Origin: Achromobacter sp. AONIH1
GTDB taxonomy: Bacteria; Pseudomonadota; Gammaproteobacteria; Burkholderiales; Burkholderiaceae_B
Assembly (NCBI RefSeq): GCF_002902905.1
Contig: NZ_CP026124.1
Location: 3,968,001-4,032,000 of the forward strand
Reading direction: 5' to 3'
Length of the DNA stretch: 64,000 nucleotides
Of this stretch, positions 1-8,591 are shown one piece after another. The position numbers and the translations under genes were made by a program. The first letter of the stretch is position 1; each line of letters starts with the position of its first letter. The notes below the pieces were generated by a model. The model worked only from the letters and a program-made list of their open reading frames with translations, had not been told where the DNA came from and made no database searches.

Positions 1-897
1 GGCGACGAAGGCGTAGACCTCACCGATGTGCGCGGCGCGCGCGCCGTGGCCGCGAAAGCGTGGATCGTCGGCCAGTTCCGGCCGGCCGATCAGGGCGAAG
101 AAGTTGTGCCAGTGCTTGTCGTTGTAGATCAGCAGGCACAGGTAGCCGTCGGCCGTGGCGTAGGGCCGGCGGTGCGGCGCGAGCAGCCTGGCGTAGCCGA
201 CCGGGCCCAGCGGCGGGTCGAACGTGGCGCCGCCCAGGTGATCGCCCAGCGTCATGTGCGCCATGCCCTCGAACATGGGAATCTCGACCTGCTGGCCGCG
301 TCCGCTGGCGCGGGCATGCAGCACGGCCGACACCAGCGCGATGGCGGCATGCAGGCCGACGGCGCGATCCGCCAGCGTCAGGGGCGCGTAGCGCGGCACC
401 TCGCCGCTCTGCCGCGCATACAGCGCCGCGATGCCGGCCTGTCCCTGGATCAGGTCGTCGTAGGCGGGCCGCCCGGCGTAGGGTCCTTGCTCGCCGAAGC
501 CATAGGCGCCCAGGTAGACGATGCGCGGATTGCGCGCCGCCACCGCTTCATAGGACAGGCCCAGCCTGGCCATGGCCTGGGGGCGGATGTTGTAGAGCAG
601 GGCGTCGCAGCCCTCGGCTAGCCGAAGGCAGGCCTCGCGGCCCTCGGGCGTCTTCAGGTCCAGCGCGATCGAGCGCTTGTTGCGGTTCAGGTGCAGGTGC
701 AGATGGCCCATGCCGGGATTGCGCATGGGGCCGACCGCGCGCAGGTTGTCGCCGGCGGGGGACTCGACCTTGACCACGTCCGCGCCCAGGTCGCCCAGCA
801 CCTGGGTGGCGTAGGGGCCCATGACGACCGAGCTGAGGTCCAGGATGCGCACGCCGGCCAGCGGGCCGGCGGCGGAAGAGGCGGGTTGCGGGCTCAT
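1..897 (-). CDS. CaiB/BaiF-family (class III) CoA-transferase, 3' end beyond the window
   Basis: Moves coenzyme A from an acyl-CoA donor to a free carboxylic acid in the cytoplasm; the acid is unknown here. About 299 codons are visible, so the C-terminal quarter of a roughly 400-residue family member lies left of the window. The N-terminus carries the family pattern LAGVRILDLSSVVMGPYATQ, then GADVVKVE and a KRSIALDLKTPEG-like stretch. A later LADRAVG segment holds the Asp expected to form the aspartyl anhydride. The ATG overlaps the stop of the upstream receptor gene by 4 bp (ATGA), so the two are translationally coupled. Family is certain, substrate is not. Confidence 0.88.
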   Translation of the reverse strand, partial: MSPQPASSAAGPLAGVRILDLSSVVMGPYATQVLGDLGADVVKVESPAGDNLRAVGPMRNPGMGHLHLHLNRNKRSIALDLKTPEGREACLRLAEGCDALLYNIRPQAMARLGLSYEAVAARNPRIVYLGAYGFGEQGPYAGRPAYDDLIQGQAGIAALYARQSGEVPRYAPLTLADRAVGLHAAIALVSAVLHARASGRGQQVEIPMFEGMAHMTLGDHLGGATFDPPLGPVGYARLLAPHRRPYATADGYLCLLIYNDKHWHNFFALIGRPELADDPRFRGHGARAAHIGEVYAFVA

Positions 898-1865
898 TGC
901 TGCTCGATCCCGGCATCGCGGATCAGCTTGCCCCACAGGTCGCGCTGCTCGCCCACGAAGCGGGCGAAGTCCTGCGGCGTGCCCGAGAACGCGTCGAAGC
1001 CCAGCGCGGCCAGGCGCTGGCGGGTCTCGGGCCTGGCGACGACCTGGTTGATCGCCGCGTTGAGCCGGGCGACGATCTCGGGCGGCAGTCCGGCCGGGCC
1101 GAAGTAACCGTTCCAGGAGTTCAGGTCGAAATCCGGCACGCCGGATTCGGCCATCGAGGGCAGGTCGGGGACGATGGCGCTGCGCTGCGCGGTGGACACC
1201 GCCAGCGCCCGCAACTGGCCGGACTGCACGAAGGGCAGGCCGGAAGCCAGGTCGGTGAACATGAAATCCACCTGTCCGCCGACCACGTCGGTCAGGCCCT
1301 GCGGCGTGCCTTTATAGGGCACGTGCAGGATGTCGATATTGGCGCGGCGGGCCAGCGTGGCGCCGGCCACGATGCCGGTGCTGTTGCCGCTGGCATAGGT
1401 GATGCGCCCGGGGCGCTGGCGCGCATCGGCGACCAGGTCGGCGACCGTTTTCCAGGGCCGTTTGGGGTTGGCGACCAGGATGAAGGGCAGGTTGCCGCCG
1501 CGCGCGATGGGCGTGAAGTCCTTCACGGGGTCGTAGGGCACGTTCTTCATCAGCCAGGGCGCGGCCGAGTGCGAGGTGTTGGTGGTGACGAAGATCGTGT
1601 AGCCGTCGGGGCGGGCGCGCGCCACCAGATTGGCGGCGATGGTGGCGTTGGCGCCGGGCTTGTTCTCGACGATGACCTGCTGGCCCAGGATGGACGAGAG
1701 TTCGTTGCCGAAAATGCGCCCGACCGCGTCGGTGCCGGAACCGGCGGGGAAGGGCACGATCAGCGTGATGGGCTTGGCGGGATAGTCCGCGGCGCGGACC
1801 GCGACCGCGGGCAGCAGGGCCGCGCTGGCAAGCAGCGCGGCGCCCAGCAGGCGCGATGGTTTCAT
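894..1865 (-). CDS. Bug-type (TctC family) periplasmic solute-binding protein
   Basis: Extracytoplasmic receptor of the tripartite tricarboxylate transporter family, which binds organic acids in the periplasm. The start at 1865 was chosen because MKPSRLLGAALLASAALLP is a normal signal peptide, cleaved near VRAADYP, and AAGGAG lies just upstream; a longer frame only adds a charged tail. The mature protein begins YPAKPITLIVPFPAGSGTD, the usual Bug opening, and contains HVPYKGTPQGLTDVVGGQVD, typical of the ligand-binding loop region. Length of 323 residues is normal. No tctA or tctB membrane gene lies nearby, so it is an orphan receptor, common in Bordetella and relatives. Confidence 0.93.
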   Translation of the reverse strand: MKPSRLLGAALLASAALLPAVAVRAADYPAKPITLIVPFPAGSGTDAVGRIFGNELSSILGQQVIVENKPGANATIAANLVARARPDGYTIFVTTNTSHSAAPWLMKNVPYDPVKDFTPIARGGNLPFILVANPKRPWKTVADLVADARQRPGRITYASGNSTGIVAGATLARRANIDILHVPYKGTPQGLTDVVGGQVDFMFTDLASGLPFVQSGQLRALAVSTAQRSAIVPDLPSMAESGVPDFDLNSWNGYFGPAGLPPEIVARLNAAINQVVARPETRQRLAALGFDAFSGTPQDFARFVGEQRDLWGKLIRDAGIEQQ

Positions 1866-1931
1866 GGCTGGTCTCCTTGGTGGAATGGCGCGGGCGGCTT
1901 CTGCGGCCGCCACGGCCGGCGGGGCGCCGCG

Positions 1932-2357
1932 TCAGGCGGCGGGGGGCGTCGGGAAGCCGCGTATCACGCGGTCCGGCGATTCTTCATAGGGTGGGGAGTA
2001 GATCACCAGCAGCCGCGCGGGCTGGTCGCTGGTCACGGTGAAGACGTGCGGCACGTCCGGCGGGAAATAGCAGCAGTCGCCCGCCGCCATGTCGGCCCAT
2101 TCGTCCGCCACCTGCGCCCGCGCGGTGCCGGACAGCAGGTAGCAGACCTGTTCGATGCCGGGATGCGCATGCGGCAGGGCGCCCTGGCCCTTTTCGATCA
2201 CGCCCAGCAGCACTTCCACGTGGCGCGAGCCGACGGTGTCGGGGCCGATCAGGCGCCGGTTGAGCGTGCCGGTGTGGTTGGCCGGGTGGTAGCCGGGCAC
2301 ATCGGCCTCGCGCACCAGCCAGGCAGGGGTGGGTTTCGCTCTGGTGTCCAGACTCAT
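1932..2357 (-). CDS. Small cupin-domain protein
   Basis: A 141-residue single-domain cupin. The two cupin motifs are visible: LPHAHPGIEQVCYLLSGTA (metal-binding His and Glu) and GDCCYFPPDVPHVF (last His). Such proteins are metal-dependent dioxygenases, isomerases or small-molecule sensors; the sequence alone does not decide. First gene of a minus-strand operon with the Bug receptor and CoA-transferase, 66 bp ahead of the receptor start. The context suggests uptake and activation of one organic acid, with the cupin acting on it or sensing it; that part is inference. Confidence 0.85.
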   Translation of the reverse strand: MSLDTRAKPTPAWLVREADVPGYHPANHTGTLNRRLIGPDTVGSRHVEVLLGVIEKGQGALPHAHPGIEQVCYLLSGTARAQVADEWADMAAGDCCYFPPDVPHVFTVTSDQPARLLVIYSPPYEESPDRVIRGFPTPPAA

Positions 2358-2372
2358 GCGGGCTCCATGAAA

Positions 2373-2418
2373 TTCTCATTCATGAATTTATTTTTATATA
2401 TGAGAAAAATATCGGCAA
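2373..2418 (-). promoter_or_regulatory. Putative promoter and operator of the cupin operon
   Basis: This is an AT-rich island in GC-rich DNA just upstream of the cupin gene. On the minus strand TTGCCG (2413-2418) and TAAAAA (2391-2396) are separated by 16 bp, a plausible sigma-70 pair. TTCTCAT (2373-2379) and ATGAGAA (2400-2406) form a 7-bp inverted repeat around the palindrome ATTCATGAAT (2378-2387), which looks like a regulator site. The 16 bp at 2398-2413 recur exactly upstream of the IclR gene near 60962, in the same orientation relative to the gene. Confidence 0.5.
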
Positions 2419-2480
2419 GGCATTTTGCGCGCGATTCCAGGCCGTCCAAGGGGGGATTAGGGAAAACGCCGGTCTCGCGC

Positions 2481-2489
2481 TGATAGAAT
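2481..2489 (+). promoter_or_regulatory. Putative extended -10 promoter of folC
   Basis: TGATAGAAT combines a TGn extension with a five-of-six match to the -10 consensus. It lies 32 bp before the folC ATG. No good -35 hexamer is present 16-18 bp upstream, which fits an extended -10 promoter. Confidence 0.45.
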
Positions 2490-2520
2490 CGCGTGTTGCG
2501 TTCCTCTCTGCCGTCCGTCC

Positions 2521-3831
2521 ATGTCTCCTGTCCAAAAGCCCGCGCCCGCCGCCACCCTGTCCGATTGGCTGCGCTATCTGGAATCCATCCATGCCACGGC
2601 CATCGACATGGGCCTGGAGCGGGTGCGTGAGGTGGCCGATCGGCTGGGGCTGGCGCTGTCCGGCGTCAAGTTCGTGGTCGGCGGCACCAACGGCAAGGGG
2701 TCCACCTGCGCCATGCTGGAGGCCATTCTGCTGGCCGCGGGCTACAAGGTCGGGCTGTACACCTCGCCCCATCTCATCGATTTCAACGAGCGCGCCCGCG
2801 TCAACGGCCAGATCGCCACCGACGAGGCGCTGATCGAGCAGTTCCAGGCGGTTGAAGCCGCCCGGGGCGACACCTCGCTGACCTATTTCGAGTTCACCAC
2901 CCTGGCGATCCTGCGCCTGTTCTCGCAGTCGCGGCTGGACGCCGTGGTGCTGGAAGTGGGCCTGGGCGGCCGGCTGGACGCGGTCAATATCGTCGACGCG
3001 GACTGCTCGATCGTCACCAGCGTGGACCTGGACCATATGGACTGGCTGGGCGACACGCGCGAGAAGATCGGCTTCGAGAAGGCGCATATCTACCGGTCGG
3101 GCAAGCCCGCCATCTGCAGCGATCCGTCGCCGCCGCAGTCGTTGCTGGACCATGCCGCCGCCATCGGCGCCGATCTGTGGCTGTTCAGCCGCGATTTCAA
3201 TTACTCGGGCGATCGCCAGCAATGGGCCTACGGCGGGCGCGAACAGCGCCGCAGCGCGCTGGCCTATCCCGCGCTGCGCGGCGCCAACCAGCTGCTCAAC
3301 GCCTCGGCGGCGCTGGCCGCGCTGGAATCGGTGCGCGAACTGCTGCCCGTGCCGCAGCAGGCCGTGCGCATGGGGTTGTTGCAGGCTTCGCTGCCCGGCC
3401 GTTTCCAGATCCTGCCCGGCCAGCCCGCCGTCATCCTGGACGTGGCGCACAATCCCCACGCCGCCGCGGTGCTGGCGCAGAACCTGGACAACATGGGTTT
3501 CCATCCGTATACCCACGCGGTCTTCGGCATGCTGAACGACAAGGACCTGGCGGGCGTCGTCGCCAAGCTGGGCTCGCGCGTCGACCATTGGTATTGCGCC
3601 GGCCTGCCGGGCCCGCGCGGCGCCAGCGGCGAAGACCTGGCGCGGCAGGTCGGCCAGGCCCTGCCGGCCGCGCCAGCGGGCGGTGAAAATCCCAGTGTGC
3701 AGGCCTATGCCGATCCCGCCGCGGCCTTCGCGGCAGCGCGCGAACGGGCTGCCGAGAATGATAGAATCGTGGCGTTCGGGTCGTTTCTCACCGTGGCCTC
3801 GGTTTTGCAGGCCCTGGGTCGCAAGGCATAG
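2521..3831 (+). CDS. folC: Bifunctional folylpolyglutamate synthase / dihydrofolate synthase
   Basis: Adds glutamate to dihydropteroate and then to tetrahydrofolate, using ATP, in the cytoplasm. The Mur-ligase-type P-loop GTNGKGST sits at residues 55-62, followed by YTSPHLIDFNERARVNG and the LEVGLGGRLDAVN motif of FolC enzymes. The C-terminal ligase domain has LDVAHNPHAA. Length of 436 residues is normal. The ATG opens a plus-strand operon with the SPOR gene, cvpA and purF, an order kept in many Betaproteobacteria, so folate supply and purine synthesis are linked. Confidence 0.97.
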   Translation: MSPVQKPAPAATLSDWLRYLESIHATAIDMGLERVREVADRLGLALSGVKFVVGGTNGKGSTCAMLEAILLAAGYKVGLYTSPHLIDFNERARVNGQIATDEALIEQFQAVEAARGDTSLTYFEFTTLAILRLFSQSRLDAVVLEVGLGGRLDAVNIVDADCSIVTSVDLDHMDWLGDTREKIGFEKAHIYRSGKPAICSDPSPPQSLLDHAAAIGADLWLFSRDFNYSGDRQQWAYGGREQRRSALAYPALRGANQLLNASAALAALESVRELLPVPQQAVRMGLLQASLPGRFQILPGQPAVILDVAHNPHAAAVLAQNLDNMGFHPYTHAVFGMLNDKDLAGVVAKLGSRVDHWYCAGLPGPRGASGEDLARQVGQALPAAPAGGENPSVQAYADPAAAFAAARERAAENDRIVAFGSFLTVASVLQALGRKA

Positions 3832-3930
3832 GCAAGAGCGCGGGCAATCGGGGCTAGATTCGGTTCATCGGCAAGGTGGCGGCAAGCCGCCGCGCCGTCC
3901 GCCGAAAGGCGCCGCAAGGAATTCTCTTCC

Positions 3931-4764
3931 ATGGGTTTTTTCAAACGCAAAGATCCTGCCGACCAGGCGCAGTCCTCCAAACGGGCGGCCGTGCCCAGCG
4001 AAGTGCAGGCGGCGGAGTTGCGCGGCCGTGCGCGGCGCAGGCTGGCAGGCGCGATCGCGCTGGTCCTGGCGGCCGTCATCGTGCTGCCCATGGTGCTCGA
4101 TTCCCAGCCGGTTCCGGTTGCGGACAATATCCCCATCAAGGTGCCGGAACGCAACACGCCGTTCCAGCCCCAGGTAAGCGAGCCGCAGGTCGCGCCGCCC
4201 GTGGCGTCCGCGCAGGGCGCGGGCCAGACGTCCGGCGCCGCCGCGCCGGCGGATCCCACGGGAACTATCCCAACGCCGCCGCCGGTGGTCTCGGTGCCGC
4301 CGCCCGTGATGACGGCCCAGCCGCAAGTGCCGCCCGCCGGCACCACGCCGGCGACGTCGGCCGCGGCGCAGCCGTCCAGGCCGGACCCCAAGCCTGCCGC
4401 CAAGCCCGATCCCAAGCCCGCCGCCAAGCCGGAAACGCGTACCGACGACGGCGCCCGCGCGCTGGCGTTGCTCGAGGGCCGCAGCGCGCCTGCCGCCACG
4501 CCGCCCGCCGCAAAGCCGGCCGCGACCAAGGGCAATTTCGTATTGCAGGTCGCCGCGTACACCACGTCCGATGACGCGCAGTCGCGGCGCAGCAAGCTGC
4601 ATCAGGCCGGCGTGACCAACGCCTTCGTGGAGCAGGCGAACATCGGCGGCAAGCAGCAGTACCGTTTGCGCGTGGGGCCGTTCCCCTCGCGCGAGGCGGC
4701 GCAGGCGGCTCAGGCGCGGTTGCGCACGCTGGGCTATGACAACGGCTTCATCGCCGCCCAGTAG
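3931..4764 (+). CDS. DedD-like SPOR-domain cell-division protein
   Basis: Inner-membrane protein expected at the septum, where its SPOR domain binds peptidoglycan stripped of stem peptides. Order: basic cytoplasmic N-terminus; one membrane helix at about residues 38-56; a long Pro/Ala-rich periplasmic linker containing a tandem DPKPAAKP repeat; SPOR domain from about residue 202 to 277 (NFVLQVAAYTTSDDAQ, then RLRVGPFPSREAAQ). The layout is that of DedD in enteric bacteria. The stop overlaps the cvpA start by one base (TAGTG). Family assignment is firm; naming it dedD rests on position and architecture. Confidence 0.9.
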   Translation: MGFFKRKDPADQAQSSKRAAVPSEVQAAELRGRARRRLAGAIALVLAAVIVLPMVLDSQPVPVADNIPIKVPERNTPFQPQVSEPQVAPPVASAQGAGQTSGAAAPADPTGTIPTPPPVVSVPPPVMTAQPQVPPAGTTPATSAAAQPSRPDPKPAAKPDPKPAAKPETRTDDGARALALLEGRSAPAATPPAAKPAATKGNFVLQVAAYTTSDDAQSRRSKLHQAGVTNAFVEQANIGGKQQYRLRVGPFPSREAAQAAQARLRTLGYDNGFIAAQ

Positions 4765-5252
4765 TGACCGGTTTCGACTTCGTCGTGCTGGCCATCCTGG
4801 TGGTATCGGGTGTGCTGGGCCTGGTGCGCGGCCTGCTGAAGGAAGTGCTGTCGCTGGTGGCGTATCTGCTGGCGTTCGTGGCGGCGATCTGGTGGGGGCC
4901 CACGGTCTACGCCTGGTTGGAGCCATACATTGAAACCACGCTGCTGCGCATGGGGGTTTCCTACGCGGCGGTGTTCATTATCGTGCTGCTAGGCGTGGGC
5001 CTGGTCAATATGACGCTTTCAGCCTTGATCCGCAGCACCGGACTGAGCCCGGCCGACCACGGCCTGGGCGGAATGTTCGGGCTGGCCCGCGGTCTGCTGA
5101 TCGTGCTGGCGCTGGTCGCCGCCGCCGGTTACACGCCCTTGCCCCAGGAGCCCTGGTGGCGGGACGCCATGTTTTCGCATTCGGCCATCGAGGCCATCAA
5201 ACATATCAAGACGTGGCTGCCGCCGTCGCTGGCGACCTGGCTGCCGTATTGA
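4764..5252 (+). CDS. cvpA: CvpA-family inner-membrane protein
   Basis: A 162-residue protein with four hydrophobic segments, opening with the family pattern TGFDFVVLAILVVSGVLGLV. CvpA was named for colicin V production and is tied to envelope stress resistance; its exact role is not settled. It starts with GTG, sharing one base with the preceding stop, and sits 30 bp before purF, the neighbour it has in enteric bacteria too. The Gly/Leu-rich first helix and the short C-terminal tail ending TWLPPSLATWLPY fit the family. Confidence 0.92.
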   Translation: MTGFDFVVLAILVVSGVLGLVRGLLKEVLSLVAYLLAFVAAIWWGPTVYAWLEPYIETTLLRMGVSYAAVFIIVLLGVGLVNMTLSALIRSTGLSPADHGLGGMFGLARGLLIVLALVAAAGYTPLPQEPWWRDAMFSHSAIEAIKHIKTWLPPSLATWLPY

Positions 5253-5282
5253 TTTGCTTCACATCAACCAGGAACTCTCACC

Positions 5283-6803
5283 ATGTGTGGAATCGTAGGG
5301 GTCATCGGGCGCGGGCCGGTCAACCAGCTGCTCTATGACAGCTTGCTGCTGTTGCAGCATCGCGGGCAGGACGCCGCGGGCATCGCAACGTCGCAAGGCA
5401 ACCAGTTCAATATGTACAAGGCGCATGGCCTGGTGCGCGACGTGTTCCGCACCCGCAACATGCGCGCGCTGCCCGGCACGTCCGGCGTCGGCCAGGTACG
5501 CTATCCCACGGCGGGTTCCAGCGCCAGCGAGGAAGAGGCACAACCCTTCTACGTGAACGCCCCGTTCGGCATCATGTTCGCCCACAACGGCAACCTGACC
5601 AACTGGCGCGAGCTGCGCGAATCGCTTTACCGCGTCGACCGCCGCCACATCAACACCAATTCCGATTCCGAAGTCCTGCTGAACGTGCTGGCGCACGAAC
5701 TGCAATCGGCCGCCAGCGGCGTGTCGCTGGACGACGATGCGATGTTCCGCGCGGTCGCGGCGGTGCACAAGCGCGTGCGCGGCGCCTACGCCGTGGTGGC
5801 TCAGATTTCCGGCTACGGCCTGCTGGCCTTCCGCGATCCGCATGGCATCCGTCCGCTGTGCATCGGCCGCCAGGAAACGGATGAGGGCGTCGAGTGGATG
5901 GTGGCGTCCGAGTCGGTGGCGCTGGAAGGCAGCGGCTTCGCCTTCGTGCGCGACGTGGCGCCGGGCGAGGCGGTCTTCATCGACCTGGACGGCCGTTTCG
6001 TCAGCCGCCAGTGCGCCGACAATCCGCAGCTGGTGCCCTGCATTTTCGAATACGTCTACTTCGCCCGGCCGGACTCGCTGATTGACGGCGCGTCGGTCTA
6101 CGGCGCGCGTCTGCGCATGGGTGAATACCTGGCCGACAAGGTCGCGCGCAACATGCGCCTGGGCGACATCGACGTGGTCATGCCGATTCCGGATTCCTCG
6201 CGTCCCGCCGCCATGCAGCTGGCCGCGCGCCTGGGCCTGGATTACCGCGAGGGCCTGATCAAGAACCGTTACGTCGGCCGCACGTTCATCATGCCGGGCC
6301 AGGCTGTGCGCCGCAAATCCGTGCGCCAGAAGCTCAACGCCATCGGCATGGAGTTCAAGGGCAAGAACGTGCTGCTGGTGGATGATTCCATCGTGCGCGG
6401 CACGACCAGCCGCGAGATCGTGGACATGGCGCGCGCCGCCGGCGCCAACAAGGTCTATTTCGCCTCGGCCGCGCCTCCGGTGCGCTTCCCCAATGTGTAC
6501 GGCATCGACATGCCGACGCAGCAGGAGCTGATCGCCACCGGCCGCAGCGACGAGGAAATCGCCCGCACCATCGGCGCCGATGCCTTGGTCTACCAGGATC
6601 TGCACGACATGCAGCAGGCCGTGCGCGACGTCAATCCCGCGCTGTCGCGTTTCGAGGCGTCCTGCTTCGACGGTGAATACGTCACGGGTGACATCACCGC
6701 CGAATACCTGGCGCGCCTGGGCCAGTCGCGCGGGCAAGCCAGCGATGGCGAATTGGCCGGCGGCCTGCAGTTCAACATGGGGTACGCGGCCAACGACGCC
6801 TGA
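5283..6803 (+). CDS. purF: Amidophosphoribosyltransferase
   Basis: First committed step of purine synthesis: PRPP plus glutamine gives 5-phosphoribosylamine. After removal of Met the N-terminal Cys of MCGIVGV is the glutaminase nucleophile. [20 protein letters not shown], the HNGNLTNW loop and NSDSEVLLN follow. The C-terminal PRTase domain carries [13 protein letters not shown] at about residues 363-375, the PRPP loop. At 506 residues it matches the enteric enzyme and, lacking a propeptide and Cys cluster, is the non-iron-sulfur type. A strong terminator follows 20 bp after the stop and closes the operon. Confidence 0.98.
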   Translation: MCGIVGVIGRGPVNQLLYDSLLLLQHRGQDAAGIATSQGNQFNMYKAHGLVRDVFRTRNMRALPGTSGVGQVRYPTAGSSASEEEAQPFYVNAPFGIMFAHNGNLTNWRELRESLYRVDRRHINTNSDSEVLLNVLAHELQSAASGVSLDDDAMFRAVAAVHKRVRGAYAVVAQISGYGLLAFRDPHGIRPLCIGRQETDEGVEWMVASESVALEGSGFAFVRDVAPGEAVFIDLDGRFVSRQCADNPQLVPCIFEYVYFARPDSLIDGASVYGARLRMGEYLADKVARNMRLGDIDVVMPIPDSSRPAAMQLAARLGLDYREGLIKNRYVGRTFIMPGQAVRRKSVRQKLNAIGMEFKGKNVLLVDDSIVRGTTSREIVDMARAAGANKVYFASAAPPVRFPNVYGIDMPTQQELIATGRSDEEIARTIGADALVYQDLHDMQQAVRDVNPALSRFEASCFDGEYVTGDITAEYLARLGQSRGQASDGELAGGLQFNMGYAANDA

Positions 6804-6823
6804 TCGTCGGGCGCTGTTGCCTG

Positions 6824-6852
6824 AAAAGCCGTCCCGGGAGGGACGGCTTTTT
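6824..6852 (+). terminator. Rho-independent terminator after purF
   Basis: AAAAGCCGTCCC pairs with GGGACGGCTTTT around a GGGA loop and runs into a T tract. The leading A run gives a reverse-strand T tract as well, so it could also stop transcription from the convergent peptidase gene. Confidence 0.93.
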
Positions 6853-6892
6853 CATTCTGGCGCGCCGGCGGTGGGGCGGGGGAAGGGGTTTT

Positions 6893-7414
6893 TCAGCCCG
6901 CCGGCTCCCACAGCGCCTGCCGGGTCGCATCCAGGTGCGTCAGATACAGCCGCAGGTCGAACTCGTACTGGTGATACTGTGGTTCCATGCGCTGGCACAG
7001 GCCATAGAACGCCTTGTTGTGCTCTTTTTCCTTCAGGTGCGCCAGCTCGTGCACCACGATCATGCGCAGGAACTCCTCGGGCAGGTTGCGGAACAGCGTC
7101 GCCACGCGGATCTCGTGCTTGGCCTTGAGCTTGCCGCCCTGCACGCGCGATACATAGGTATGCTGGCCCAGCGCATGCTGCATGACCTGGATCTTGCTGT
7201 CATAGGCCACTTTGCTGATCGGGTCGCCGTTGCGGATGTAGGCGTTCTTCAGGTCGACCACGTAGTCATACAGCTGGCGGTCGGTGCGCACGCCATGCGG
7301 GCCTTGCGGATAACGGGCGCGCAGCGCCGGCCCCAGGCGGCCCTGGTCCATGAGCTTGCGGGCCTGGTCGAGCAGGGGGGGCGGGTAGCCGGTCAGGTAT
7401 TTCAATGCGGACAT
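6893..7414 (-). CDS. YgjP-type zinc metallopeptidase (M48/DUF45 family)
   Basis: A 173-residue putative metalloprotease. VVHELAHLKEKEH gives the HExxH zinc motif at residues 122-126 with a third His at 132, followed by NKAFYGLC as in YgjP-like proteins. There is no signal peptide or membrane segment, so it is cytoplasmic. The start at 7414 (MSALKYLTGY) was chosen over a longer frame whose extra N-terminus is only a shadow of the upstream gene. It overlaps the stop of the nucleotidyltransferase gene by 13 bp, suggesting coupled translation. Substrate unknown. Confidence 0.87.
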   Translation of the reverse strand: MSALKYLTGYPPPLLDQARKLMDQGRLGPALRARYPQGPHGVRTDRQLYDYVVDLKNAYIRNGDPISKVAYDSKIQVMQHALGQHTYVSRVQGGKLKAKHEIRVATLFRNLPEEFLRMIVVHELAHLKEKEHNKAFYGLCQRMEPQYHQYEFDLRLYLTHLDATRQALWEPAG

Positions 7415-8007
7415 GAATTCAGTTCGGGCGCGGCCGCGAGGCGCAGCCGGGGCCATTTCTCTGTATAGCGCTTGGCGCGCAGCCGTTGGGCGAAGAGCGC
7501 CGGATCGGCGAGCGCCGGGCTGGGGCGCAGGATCAAGGCATACAGGTCGGACAGCCCGTGCGGGCACAGGATGCGCAAGGCGTCGTCGCGCCCCAGCGAA
7601 ACGCCGACGCAGGTCGCCGTTTCAGGCCAGGCGGCGATGCCGGCTTCCAGCGATGCGATGGGGGGCGGGACGCGCTCGCCATCGCGGCGCCACAGATGCA
7701 CGCGCGCCTGATTGACCACTTCCCAGGGCGCGTCCGGCGCCGCCGCGCGCAGGCGGGCGGCCAGCCCGGTTTCACTTGCCGAGGACAGGTCGGCGGGATC
7801 GAAATAAACGAAATCCACGTCGGCGGGCGCATGGCTGCCAGCGGGCAGTCCGTGCAGGTGATTCCAGACCAGCGCCCGCACCGCGCCGGCGCCGATGCAC
7901 CAGTCCAGCCCGGTCGCGCAGGCCCGCGCCGCGCGCAGCCAGCGCATCAGCGGCGCGTGGGCGCGGACCAGGGCGCGCAGCGCGTCGGCGCGGGGATCTT
8001 CAATCAC
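7402..8007 (-). CDS. Nucleotidyltransferase-like protein (DUF925/NTP_transf_6 type)
   Basis: A 201-residue soluble protein with the pattern of this uncharacterised nucleotidyltransferase-superfamily group: WCIGAGAVRALVWNHLHG near the N-terminus, then ADVDFVYFDP (acidic residues in a DxD-like arrangement) and WEVVNQARVHLW in the middle. The C-terminal KRYTEKWPRLRL is also typical. No substrate is known for the group. It lies between dsbB and the zinc peptidase, and its 3' end overlaps the peptidase start by 13 bp. Confidence 0.82.
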   Translation of the reverse strand: MIEDPRADALRALVRAHAPLMRWLRAARACATGLDWCIGAGAVRALVWNHLHGLPAGSHAPADVDFVYFDPADLSSASETGLAARLRAAAPDAPWEVVNQARVHLWRRDGERVPPPIASLEAGIAAWPETATCVGVSLGRDDALRILCPHGLSDLYALILRPSPALADPALFAQRLRAKRYTEKWPRLRLAAAPELNSCPH

Positions 8008-8013
8008 TATTTG

Positions 8014-8496
8014 CTATGCGCGGCCGCAGCCGAAGGCGGCCCGCAGGGACAGCAGCAGCACGACCACGAACAGCGCCAGGCTCCACAGCGCGTATTCCAC
8101 GCCCAGCACCGACACGACCGCGTCCATGCAGGTGGCGTAGATGCCGAACAGCCAGGGCACGGCGGCGTCCAGGCCTGCGCCGCTCATGAAGCGGTCGGCG
8201 AAGGTCTGGTCGCAGGACAGCATCTTGGCGGCCACGCTGTACTGGTACCAGGCGGCGACGACGCCCGCCAGGCCCAGCAGCGCGGCCAGCGCGCCGCAGA
8301 CGCGCGTCAGGGCGCGGCCGCCGCCGAAGCCGCCAACCAGCGTCACCACGCCGATGACCAGGTAGATCAGGCGCTGCATCACGCACCAGGCGCAGGGCGG
8401 CATGTCGAACGCATGCTGGGAGATCAGGGCGACGCCGACGGCGCCGAAGCAGAACAGGGCGACCAGGCGTAGCAGGCGTTCGGAGCGGGAGGTCAT
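8014..8496 (-). CDS. dsbB: Disulfide bond formation protein B
   Basis: Inner-membrane protein that reoxidises DsbA and passes electrons to quinone. About 160 residues with four membrane helices. The first periplasmic Cys pair is in PPCAWCVMQR (C35 and C38). The second pair lies in the loop running from MLSCDQTF to IYATCMDA. The start at 8496 (MTSRSERLLRL) was preferred because anything upstream is shadow of the intergenic DNA; the ribosome-binding site is weak. dsbA is not in the window. Confidence 0.94.
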   Translation of the reverse strand: MTSRSERLLRLVALFCFGAVGVALISQHAFDMPPCAWCVMQRLIYLVIGVVTLVGGFGGGRALTRVCGALAALLGLAGVVAAWYQYSVAAKMLSCDQTFADRFMSGAGLDAAVPWLFGIYATCMDAVVSVLGVEYALWSLALFVVVLLLSLRAAFGCGRA

Positions 8497-8591
8497 GGTT
8501 TCAATGAATCTTGTAAGACGGGTTGGTGGAGCCGCGGCGCGGCACGGGGCAGGCCGGGGCCTGCGCGGGCCTTCCGGCCCGTGGCCTAGAC

